Source: an uncultured Fibrobacter sp. (GTDB lineage: Bacteria > Fibrobacterota > Fibrobacteria > Fibrobacterales > Fibrobacteraceae). From it: 52,919 bases of DNA. Shown here one piece after another: positions 37,782-45,432 of this stretch. Below the pieces are notes generated by a model. That model was not told the DNA's origin and did no database searches. It saw nothing but the letters and a program-made list of their open reading frames with translations. The number at the start of each line of letters is the position of its first letter. Positions within the stretch are counted from its first letter, which is position 1. The stretch spans positions 1 to 52,919 of the forward strand of contig CAMHOW010000010.1 of assembly GCA_946186895.1 (NCBI GenBank), given 5' to 3'. Both the position numbers and the translations under genes were made by a program.

Positions 37782-38831
37782 ATGTCAAAGTCCCGAAAGA
37801 TAACCCCAGTTTCCATTCGCAGTTCGGCTGCGGAGTATTTGACTTATGTCTCTGCTATTGGCGGTTCTGAGCAGAGCGTAGAGATGCGTTATGAAAACGA
37901 AAATGTTTGGCTGACGCAGAAGATGATGGCTGAACTGTATGGGGTCAGCGTTCCGGCGATTAACCAGCATATCAAAAACATTCTTGAAGACGGCGAACTG
38001 ACGGAGAATTCAGTTATTAAGAAATACTTAATAACTGCCAGTGATGGGAAAAGCTATCAAGCCAATCATTACAATCTTCAGATGATTATTGCCGTGGGTT
38101 TCAAGGTCAATAATGAACGTGCGGTGCAGTTCCGCAAGTGGGCTGGGCAAATCGTCAAGGATTACACCATCCAGGGCTGGGTGATGGATAAGGAGCGCCT
38201 CAAGAATTTCGGGACAATCTTGACCGAAGATTATTTCGAGAAACAGTTGGAGGCGATTCGTGAGATTCGCGTTTCGGAACGCCGATTCTATCAGAAGGTG
38301 ACGGACATCTATTCTACGGCGCTGGATTATGACCCTTCGGCAAAAATTACACAAGATTTCTTCAAGAAGGTCCAGAATAAGTTGCATTGGGCAATTCATG
38401 GGCATACTGCAGCCGAACTGATTATCGAACGTGCCGATAGTAAAAAGGAACACATGGGCTTGAAAACTTGGGCTGCGTCTCCTAAGGGTAAGATTATGAA
38501 GTCCGATGTGATTGTGGCAAAGAATTACTTGGACAAGGAAGAATTGAGTGCGCTTGAACTGATTGTTTCGGGTTATTTGGACTTTGCTGAAATGCAAGCG
38601 AATCGGCATATTCCAATGACTATGGAAGATTGGGCGAAACATCTGGACCGTATTTTGATGGCGACCGAGCATGAACTTTTGACCAATGCTGGGAAGATTT
38701 CGATGGAAGTCGCGCAAGCCCATGCGATAACGGAATGGGAAAAATACCGCATTGTGCAGGATAAAATTTTCCGCAGTGATTTTGACTATTTCTTGGAACT
38801 TCATGAAAAAATGGCTCAGTACAAGGCATGA
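37782..38831 (+). CDS. RhuM-family protein
   Basis: A 349-residue protein. The family signature is strong: VWLTQKMMAELYGVSVPAIN then QHIKNIL, HYNLQMIIAVGFKVNNERAV, FRKWA, and the C-terminal ADSKKEHMGLKTWAASPKGK. The N-terminal part is a helix-turn-helix-like domain related to the KilA-N/ORF6N group. RhuM was first noted on a Salmonella pathogenicity island; its molecular role is unknown, and it is frequent in type I restriction loci. A GAGG site precedes the ATG. The gene carries an inverted repeat at 38011-38037 in the segment coding SVIKKYLIT. Confidence 0.9.
   Translation: MSKSRKITPVSIRSSAAEYLTYVSAIGGSEQSVEMRYENENVWLTQKMMAELYGVSVPAINQHIKNILEDGELTENSVIKKYLITASDGKSYQANHYNLQMIIAVGFKVNNERAVQFRKWAGQIVKDYTIQGWVMDKERLKNFGTILTEDYFEKQLEAIREIRVSERRFYQKVTDIYSTALDYDPSAKITQDFFKKVQNKLHWAIHGHTAAELIIERADSKKEHMGLKTWAASPKGKIMKSDVIVAKNYLDKEELSALELIVSGYLDFAEMQANRHIPMTMEDWAKHLDRILMATEHELLTNAGKISMEVAQAHAITEWEKYRIVQDKIFRSDFDYFLELHEKMAQYKA
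38011..38037. repeat. Inverted repeat inside the rhuM-like gene
   Basis: Arms CAGTTATTAAG (38011-38021) and CTTAATAACTG (38027-38037) are exact complements around AAATA. The codon phase differs from the CAA-centred palindromes in the ORF6N and DUF1016 genes. Confidence 0.95.
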
Positions 38832-38839
38832 GGTGATTT

Positions 38840-41800
38840 ATGCAACAACAGCCTGATTACAGAGAAATTCCGACATCGCAGATTCCGGCGATGCGCCTGC
38901 TGGCGAATCTTGGTTTCAAACCGCTTATGCCCGAAGAGGTGATGCTGGAACGCAAGGGAAAACTTGCGAACGTGTTGCTCGAAGATATTCTGCTTTCGCA
39001 GTTGCGTAAGTTGAATTCGTTTACGCACAAGGGCGTCCGTCGCGACTTTAGCGAAGAGAATTTGCGTAACGCCATCCTGAAACTCAAGAACATGCAGTAC
39101 GATGGCTTGGTGCGTACGAATGCGAAAATATACGACCTGCTCACGCTCCCGCAATCCGAAGAAGAATCTGTCGAGGGCGACAAGCGCAGTTACGACATCC
39201 GCTATATTGATTGGCAAGAGCCGGCGAATAACGTATTCCATGCGGTTGCCGAATTTGAGGTGGAACGCACCAAGTCGATAAAAACCTGCATTCCCGATAT
39301 TGTGTTGTTCGTGAACGGAATTCCGTTTGCGGTCATCGAGAACAAGTCTCCCGAAGAAGGTGTAAAACAGGGCATTTCTCAGATGATTCGTAACCAGAAT
39401 AACGAATACATTCCGGGGTTGTTCGTTTTTTGCCAGAGCGTGCTTGCGGTAAGCATGAATGCGGCGACTTATGCCACCGTTGGGACTCCCGAAAAGTTCT
39501 GGAGCCTTTGGCACGAGCTTGAAATCAAGGACAAGGAAATTGAGTCTGCTGTAAACAAGATGGTCTCTGCCGAAGATGAGGACAGAATATTCTCGGTGCC
39601 GAAATTCAAGCCGTTCCGCAAGGATAATCCGCAGACAAAGCGTGCTGTGACGGAACAGGACAGGTTGATTTATTGCCTGTGCAAGCCGGAACGCCTACTC
39701 GAAATCGCCTATCGTTTTACCCTCTTCGATGAGGGCATAAAGAAAATTGCCCGCTACCAGCAACTCTTTGTAGTCCATTCGGCATTGAAGCGCATTCGGA
39801 ACATTGATGCTGATGGTAAACGCAAGGGCGGCCTGGTGTGGCATACGCAGGGGTCGGGCAAGTCCCTTTCGATGGTGATGCTTGCACACGGAATCGTGCT
39901 GGATTCGAAGTATGATCCTGATTGCAACATCAAGAACGCGCGGGTTGTACTAGTTACCGACCGCAAGGATTTGGATAAGCAAATATACGATACGTTTAAA
40001 AATTGCGGGACGGAGGTAATCAAGGCGACCTCGGGTGAAAATTTGCTCAACCTTATGGAGTCTGACAATTCTGCCGTGATAACGACCGTTATCAACAAGT
40101 TCGACAAGGCGCTGAATAAACGCCAGTACGTTGAAAAGTCAAACAACATCTTTTTGCTTGTCGATGAAGCACACCGCACACAATACAAGAACTTGCATGC
40201 ACGCATGAAGCAGATGCTCCCGAATGCCTGCTATATCGGCTTTACGGGAACTCCGCTGATGAAAAAGGAAAAGAACAGTTTTGGCAAGTTCGGCGGGATG
40301 CTCAAGCCGAGTTACACGATTCAGCAGGCAAATGAGGATGGTGCTGTCGTTCCGTTGCTTTACGAGGGCCGCCATGCGGAACTCAAGCAAGACAAGGCGG
40401 CAATAGACCTTTGGTTCGACCGTTTTACGGCGGGGCTGAATGAAAAGCAAAAGGCCGACCTTAAAAAGAAATATGCCCGTGCCGAAATGCTGAACAAGGC
40501 TGAACGCGTGGTTTATATGCGTGCGTTTGATATCAGCGAGCATTTCCGTGCAAACTGGAAAGGGACTCCGTTCAAGGCCCAACTCGTGGCACCGAGCAAG
40601 GAAACCGCTCTTTTGTACCATGAATTTTTAGAAGAGATTGGCCATGTGAGTTCCGAAGTCATCATTTCGGGCCCAGATGAGCGCGAAGGCTATTCGGAAG
40701 TAGGTGAAGAGCCGAGCGATCGCGTGACGAAATTCTGGAAAAAGATGATGGATCGCTACGGCGATGAAGAAGAATACAACAGGTCGATTATTGATAGTTT
40801 CAAGGGCTCGGGTAAGCCGGAAATCCTGATTGTCTGTGACAAGTTGCTGACGGGTTTCGATGCCGAGCGCAATACCGTTCTGTATCTATGCCGCACACTC
40901 AAGGAACATACGCTGTTGCAGGCGATTGCCCGCGTGAACCGCCTATTTGAAGAAGATGGCAAGAAGAAGGATTTCGGCTATATCGTAGATTACGCCAACG
41001 TGCAAGAAAACCTAGATACGGCTCTGGCGATGTACAACGCGCTGGAAGGCTTTGACCCCGAAGATTTGGAAGGCCTGCTGACCGATGTTTCGGAACAAGT
41101 GGACAAGTTGCCGCAGTTGCGTTCTAACCTGTGGGATGTTTTCAAGGGAGTCAAGAACAAGGCCGACCCCGAACAGATGGAACGCCACCTGGCCGATGAA
41201 AAGCGCCGTAACGATTTCTACAAGGCCCTGCGTGACTTTGGAAAGTGCCTGAGTATCGCAATGTCATCGCAGAAGTTCCTGGAAAAGACCCCTGCCGATG
41301 ACATGACTCGGCTCCGCCGGGAATTCAAGATGTTCTCGGATATGCGCGTATCTGTAAAACGCCGTTACGCGGACGAAATAGATTATAGTGAATACGAACC
41401 GAAAATCAAGAAGTTGCTCGATACGCATATCCAGTCGGATAATGTGGTGCAAACTGTGGCTCCTGTGGATATTTTGGATCCGAAGTTTACGAAGAATTTG
41501 AACGGTGATAAACACGGTTACGATGCTCGTGGCAAGGCGGCTAGTGCCGACACAATAGCGCATGCACTCAAGAAAACCGTGACGGAAAAGATGGAAGAGG
41601 ATCCGGCATTCTATGAAAAATTCTCAAAGATGATTCAAGACGTCATCGATAGCTTCCAGGCGGGTAAGATTTCGGAAGACGAATATCTCGCTAAAGCTCA
41701 AGAACTGCGAGATCAATTTGATAGCAAAAAACGTGATGACGTGCCTAAGGAAATACAGTGCAATGAAGATGCTGCCGCCTATTATGGCGTCGCTCTAGCA

Positions 41801-42067
41801 ACCTTTATGAACGGTAATAAATGCGATGAGGCCTATGCCAAGCGACTTGCAGTAGATACAGCTCTGTTTGTCATTGATTCACTAGAAAAACATCGTAAGG
41901 TGCAATTTTGGGAAGATCCTGACGCACAGAATAAAGTTCGTGATGATTTGGATGATTTGTTGTTTGATACCATTCAGGTACGTGGGCGATTTGGATGGTC
42001 AAATGAAGATATTGATACGCTCGAAGATAAGATTATGAATGTGGCAAGGCGGCGCTCCCATGAATGA
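38840..42067 (+). CDS. hsdR: Type I restriction endonuclease motor and nuclease subunit
   Basis: A 1075-residue HsdR. The N-terminal PD-(D/E)XK nuclease shows IPDIVLFVNGIPFAVIENKS (about 150-169), with the Asp and the Glu-Asn-Lys. The superfamily 2 translocase has Walker A WHTQGSGKS (about 332), VDEAHRTQ (about 440), FTGTPL, and IARVNRLF. The C-terminal helical region binds the methyltransferase core. It cuts DNA far from unmodified sites after ATP-driven translocation. It is last of the R-M genes in the operon, eight bases after the rhuM-like gene. No disruption is seen, so the system should be active. Confidence 0.95.
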   Translation: MQQQPDYREIPTSQIPAMRLLANLGFKPLMPEEVMLERKGKLANVLLEDILLSQLRKLNSFTHKGVRRDFSEENLRNAILKLKNMQYDGLVRTNAKIYDLLTLPQSEEESVEGDKRSYDIRYIDWQEPANNVFHAVAEFEVERTKSIKTCIPDIVLFVNGIPFAVIENKSPEEGVKQGISQMIRNQNNEYIPGLFVFCQSVLAVSMNAATYATVGTPEKFWSLWHELEIKDKEIESAVNKMVSAEDEDRIFSVPKFKPFRKDNPQTKRAVTEQDRLIYCLCKPERLLEIAYRFTLFDEGIKKIARYQQLFVVHSALKRIRNIDADGKRKGGLVWHTQGSGKSLSMVMLAHGIVLDSKYDPDCNIKNARVVLVTDRKDLDKQIYDTFKNCGTEVIKATSGENLLNLMESDNSAVITTVINKFDKALNKRQYVEKSNNIFLLVDEAHRTQYKNLHARMKQMLPNACYIGFTGTPLMKKEKNSFGKFGGMLKPSYTIQQANEDGAVVPLLYEGRHAELKQDKAAIDLWFDRFTAGLNEKQKADLKKKYARAEMLNKAERVVYMRAFDISEHFRANWKGTPFKAQLVAPSKETALLYHEFLEEIGHVSSEVIISGPDEREGYSEVGEEPSDRVTKFWKKMMDRYGDEEEYNRSIIDSFKGSGKPEILIVCDKLLTGFDAERNTVLYLCRTLKEHTLLQAIARVNRLFEEDGKKKDFGYIVDYANVQENLDTALAMYNALEGFDPEDLEGLLTDVSEQVDKLPQLRSNLWDVFKGVKNKADPEQMERHLADEKRRNDFYKALRDFGKCLSIAMSSQKFLEKTPADDMTRLRREFKMFSDMRVSVKRRYADEIDYSEYEPKIKKLLDTHIQSDNVVQTVAPVDILDPKFTKNLNGDKHGYDARGKAASADTIAHALKKTVTEKMEEDPAFYEKFSKMIQDVIDSFQAGKISEDEYLAKAQELRDQFDSKKRDDVPKEIQCNEDAAAYYGVALATFMNGNKCDEAYAKRLAVDTALFVIDSLEKHRKVQFWEDPDAQNKVRDDLDDLLFDTIQVRGRFGWSNEDIDTLEDKIMNVARRRSHE

Positions 42068-42764
42068 ACAGAGCGTTTTTGAATATGGAGACCGCAAGAT
42101 TGCGTATGCAGTTGAATTTTGCCACCGCAAGACGCTAGAAATCTCTGTAATGCCGGATAGCGCCGTGCAGGTGCGGGCTCCGCAAGGGGCGACGCTCGAA
42201 GCGATTGCGCAGAAGGTGCAAAAGAAGGCTCCGTGGATAGTCGAAAAACAGGACTGGTTTGCGAAATTCCCTAAAGCGCCTCCTCCAAGGCAATATCTTG
42301 GTGGCGAGACGCACTTGTATCTGGGACGACATTACCGATTGAAAACCGAAAAAGGTAAAGAACGCTCGGTGAAAATCGATGGCGGGTTCATCAGGGTTGT
42401 ATCTGCGGATGTTCGCCCTGCTACCGTGAAGAAAATTCTGGACGAATGGTTGCGTGAACGTGCCAAGATGCAGTTTGAAAATGTTTTCCAGGCTTGTGCT
42501 GCCCGCTTTTCGTCACCAATAGGTCCGGTTCGCCTGCAAATCCGCGACATGAAAACACGCTGGGGTTCGCTCTCTAAAGGTGGCATTTTAACTTTGAACA
42601 TCAAGCTGATTGCTGCACCGAAAGAATGTATCGAGTATGTCGTGGTACATGAACTGTGCCACCTGAAATACCTGAACCACGACAAAAAATTTTACCGGCT
42701 TCTGGAAACACGACTGCCTGATTGGGTGAAGCGGAAACAGAAGCTAGAAAACCTACAGGTCTAG
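42060..42764 (+). CDS. SprT/YgjP-like (M48-type, DUF45) zinc metallopeptidase
   Basis: A 234-residue protein from ATG 42060, overlapping the hsdR stop by eight bases. The zinc motif VVVHELCHLKYLNHDKKFY gives HExxH plus a downstream acid. KTRWGSLSKGGILTLN is the invariant family stretch. This family (YgjP, also called DUF45) is a frequent last gene of type I restriction operons; its substrate is not known. Translational coupling with hsdR implies a linked role, perhaps turnover of the nuclease subunit, which is a guess. Confidence 0.9.
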   Translation: MNEQSVFEYGDRKIAYAVEFCHRKTLEISVMPDSAVQVRAPQGATLEAIAQKVQKKAPWIVEKQDWFAKFPKAPPPRQYLGGETHLYLGRHYRLKTEKGKERSVKIDGGFIRVVSADVRPATVKKILDEWLRERAKMQFENVFQACAARFSSPIGPVRLQIRDMKTRWGSLSKGGILTLNIKLIAAPKECIEYVVVHELCHLKYLNHDKKFYRLLETRLPDWVKRKQKLENLQV

Positions 42765-42774
42765 CCCGCCACCC

Positions 42775-43566
42775 TTACTGGCAATTAAATCCCTGCAGTT
42801 CCAACCCAGCACGCATCTCGCCGTAAGTCGAGGTGCGTTTCATGTCCATGACCTTCATAAAGCGGCAGTCATTATCGATATGCATGCGGAATCCCGTCAT
42901 GGTGGGCTCTACCTCGCCCTTGCCGCTAGCACGAACATGCTCTATCATCTGCTCACGCTGAGCACCCAGTTCCGGCGGCACAAACACGTCGGTCACGATA
43001 TCCACATTCTCGATTTCTGTTGCACCAAATACGAAGGAGATGGTCACCATGTTCTTGAGACCATTGAACTGGCCATTGGTCTTGCACACCAGATTCTTCG
43101 GGGAATTCTTCGCTTTCTTAGTCTTTGCAGGTTGTGCCGATTTCTTTGAAGGTGTATACTGCAAGGCACTGAACAGCTCCTCTTCCTTGACGGCACCAAC
43201 CAACTTGTTGATAATCTTGCCATCCCTGATAAGGAAAAATGTCGGGAAGGCCTGTATCGGGAGTGACGCCTTGATTTTATCAATGCCAGGTTCATCAATG
43301 CCCACTGTCGCAATTTTGATATCGCTATAGTTTTTCGCGATGCCGATAAGCGTCGGGATCATGATAAGGCAGGGCGGGCAGCTGGTGGACGAAATTTCCA
43401 GAATCACCGGCTTCTTGGATTGCAAAACTTCGGACTCAAAATTGCTGTCATTCACCTTGACGATCTTGATATCTTCGTTATACTGGGCCGCATTAACCTT
43501 GGCACCTGCACCAAATACTAAAATCATGGCACAGGCTACCGCTAAAAGACTTTTAAACTGTTTCAT
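42775..43566 (-). CDS. Exported thioredoxin-fold protein with extra C-terminal domain
   Basis: A 263-residue protein from ATG 43566. The signal peptide MKQFKSLLAVACAMILVFGA ends near AKVNA. A thioredoxin domain follows at about 30-130, with active-site SCPPC (instead of WCGPC), IQAFPTFFLIRDGK and the cis-proline. A Lys/Ala/Pro-rich linker leads to a roughly 95-residue C-terminal domain with two Cys (LVCKTNGQ and DNDCRFM) and a terminal FNCQ. It likely acts in disulfide exchange in the periplasm. TATATT lies seven bases upstream of the ATG, with no ribosome-binding site. Confidence 0.85.
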   Translation of the reverse strand: MKQFKSLLAVACAMILVFGAGAKVNAAQYNEDIKIVKVNDSNFESEVLQSKKPVILEISSTSCPPCLIMIPTLIGIAKNYSDIKIATVGIDEPGIDKIKASLPIQAFPTFFLIRDGKIINKLVGAVKEEELFSALQYTPSKKSAQPAKTKKAKNSPKNLVCKTNGQFNGLKNMVTISFVFGATEIENVDIVTDVFVPPELGAQREQMIEHVRASGKGEVEPTMTGFRMHIDNDCRFMKVMDMKRTSTYGEMRAGLELQGFNCQ

Positions 43567-43573
43567 AAGCGTC

Positions 43574-43579
43574 AATATA
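43574..43579 (-). promoter_or_regulatory. TATATT box seven bases before a start codon
   Basis: On the minus strand TATATT is followed by seven bases and ATG 43566. It is another leaderless-type arrangement. Confidence 0.55.
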
Positions 43580-43628
43580 GAAGTTTCCCAATCACAATTA
43601 ATGTAAATTGTGATTATAGGGAGATGTT

Positions 43629-44186
43629 ATGACGACAAGACAATTTCTGCTCAGCCTGTTTTTTGTGACGACTGCAAGCCTTGCCGCCTGCAGTGACGAC
43701 AGTTCCAGCAATTCTGGCACCACGCCCGAATCCAGTTCCGACACGGTCATCGCCAGCAGCGAAAGCGGCACAGCCGCCGCCGATACCGTCTGGAACAAGG
43801 CCTACCTCACTTGGTACATTTCTTGGCCAGACCCCGGTAGTGAAGAATGTGTCGTGTACAATGGTTGCGAATGGTCCGGCTATTTTGCAGGCCTAGACGA
43901 CCAGCAGACCGAACAGTGGGTCAGCGAGCACAACATTATCTCTATCCACGAAAAGGACTGGGACAAGTACAAGCTGAAAACCTTCAGGCTCCGACAGAAC
44001 GGTCGCACTCTTGACGCCGTCGTGTACGACAAGTGTGCCGATAGCGACTGCGAAGGTTGCTGCACCCAGAACGCCGGAGACCTCGGGTTCCTTATCGACA
44101 TTGAGAGTTATTCCTGCGAAAGGCTTTCCGGAAAAAAAGACGCCTGTGACGGCGTCATTGAATGGATTTGCCTCGACTGCGAATAG
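43629..44186 (+). CDS. Cys-rich lipoprotein, possibly double-psi barrel-like
   Basis: A 185-residue protein with a GGGAG ribosome-binding site. Signal peptide MTTRQFLLSLFFVTTASLAAC is followed by SDDSSSNSG and a Ser/Glu spacer to about residue 50. The folded part holds about a dozen Cys. The stretch VVYDKCADSDCEGCC then LGFLIDIES resembles the DxC...GxLDxS arrangement in RlpA/expansin/barwin-type double-psi beta barrels, but the match is weak. Such domains bind or loosen polysaccharide, which would fit the cellulase gene next door. It converges with that gene, ten bases apart. Confidence 0.65.
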   Translation: MTTRQFLLSLFFVTTASLAACSDDSSSNSGTTPESSSDTVIASSESGTAAADTVWNKAYLTWYISWPDPGSEECVVYNGCEWSGYFAGLDDQQTEQWVSEHNIISIHEKDWDKYKLKTFRLRQNGRTLDAVVYDKCADSDCEGCCTQNAGDLGFLIDIESYSCERLSGKKDACDGVIEWICLDCE

Positions 44187-44195
44187 TCAAGTGTA

Positions 44196-45278
44196 TTATT
44201 TCTTAGCCACCTTACAAGCTGTATAGCTGTTCGGATTCTTGGACAAGATTTCCTTGACCATCTTACCAGAGGTCGTAAGTTCGTAAGATTCAGGTGTTGA
44301 ATTCGGAGTGAACAGCGAGGCACCTTCGTCCTTGTTGCTGACAGACCAGTTTGCAGAAGAAAGCAGATTCTTGTCCATAAATTCTTGCCATCTCTGGTTC
44401 TCGGCTTCGCCAGAGGCGCCATCACCGCTAGCCTCTACCGTACCCCATTCGGTCACAAAAACCGGGAGTCCGGCTTTCATAGCCTTTTCTGTATTGTTCA
44501 TAACCCAGTTGCTATGGGTCATGGCGTAATAGTGCATGGTATAGGCCACATTGTGCTTGGGGTCTTCCACTTCCTTGCCAATGGCGGAATTGGGCGTTTG
44601 GCTGTATGTGGGGTTGCCTACTACGATAAGGTTATCGGAATACTTGCGTATAGTTGCCACAAGCTGGTTGGCATAAGCCCTAATGTCATCCCACTTCTGG
44701 GATATAGGTTCGTTAAAGAGTTCAAAGATCACATTGTTAAATCCACCATATTCCTGAGCCATCTCTTCGAAGAATTGGGTAGCTCCCTCGAGCTGGTCTG
44801 TAGCCGTATGGGAATGCCAGTCGATAATCACATAGATGTCGTTCTTGACGGCAGCCATCACCGACTCCTTAATCATTTTGCGCTGAGCATCGGGGTCAAC
44901 CAAGAATCCACCGACGCCCCAGTTTTCCTCCGTTCCGATGGCCAGGCGGATAACTTCAATCTTCAAATCCTTAACCAGATTGTTGATAGTAGTTTCATTA
45001 TAGAAGTCAGCGCCTACATCCGCGACGCTCCAGAACATGCTCATGCCACGGAGCTGGACTTCTTTACCGGCGGCAACACCTTCACAAGAGCCGTAGATAT
45101 GACCAACGCCATCTACGGCACCGGCCAAAAGCTCGCCATATTGGCTTACCGGGCCAACCCTATCGGACAATGGAATATTAGATTCCTTTTCGCTAACTGT
45201 TGTAATGTTTTCGCCATCGCAACCTACAAGCAGAAACGCGCCTAGCGACAATACACCGATTAATTGGCAAAATTTCAT
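44196..45278 (-). CDS. GH5 endoglucanase (cellulase) lipoprotein
   Basis: A 360-residue protein from ATG 45278 (MKFCQLIGVLSLGAFLLVGC), with a lipobox Cys at residue 20. The GH5 barrel begins VQLRGMSMFWSVADVGADFY. The acid/base Glu is in IFELFNEP (about 195), the nucleophile Glu in PVFVTEWGT (about 281), and VIIDWHSH and MHYYAMTH are typical of subfamily 2 endoglucanases. It would cut internal beta-1,4-glucan bonds at the cell surface. There is no binding module or Ser-rich linker, so the enzyme is membrane-tethered. Confidence 0.95.
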   Translation of the reverse strand: MKFCQLIGVLSLGAFLLVGCDGENITTVSEKESNIPLSDRVGPVSQYGELLAGAVDGVGHIYGSCEGVAAGKEVQLRGMSMFWSVADVGADFYNETTINNLVKDLKIEVIRLAIGTEENWGVGGFLVDPDAQRKMIKESVMAAVKNDIYVIIDWHSHTATDQLEGATQFFEEMAQEYGGFNNVIFELFNEPISQKWDDIRAYANQLVATIRKYSDNLIVVGNPTYSQTPNSAIGKEVEDPKHNVAYTMHYYAMTHSNWVMNNTEKAMKAGLPVFVTEWGTVEASGDGASGEAENQRWQEFMDKNLLSSANWSVSNKDEGASLFTPNSTPESYELTTSGKMVKEILSKNPNSYTACKVAKK

Positions 45279-45432
45279 TTTTTTACTCCATTGGTGGGTC
45301 TTTAAGTGTAAAACTAGACTTTTTCTCATATAGTCGCGATACAGCCAATTCCTTTTCTGTTTACAAGTGTCTACAAAAAAAATGCATTTTCTGCGACCCC
45401 TTTTCATTTCATTTATCTATGTTTATGGTACT
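45279..45432. promoter_or_regulatory. Divergent promoter region of the cellulase and OMP genes
   Basis: 154 bases between oppositely directed starts. On the plus side TTTACA (about 45358) and a TATCTATG stretch near 45415 could serve the barrel gene. On the minus side a TATATG in CTCATATAGTC (about 45327-45337) could serve the cellulase. No operator repeats are obvious. Confidence 0.4.

Noticed and set aside
42039..42059. Earlier start for the SprT/YgjP-like peptidase
   Set aside because: The added MWQGGAP residues come from hsdR sequence. ATG 42060 gives the usual short overlap with the hsdR stop.
27879..42764. Restriction island as an integrated phage or transposon
   Set aside because: No integrase, transposase, terminal repeats or duplicated attachment site was found at either end. 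ORF6N and RhuM occur in phages but also commonly in type I loci.
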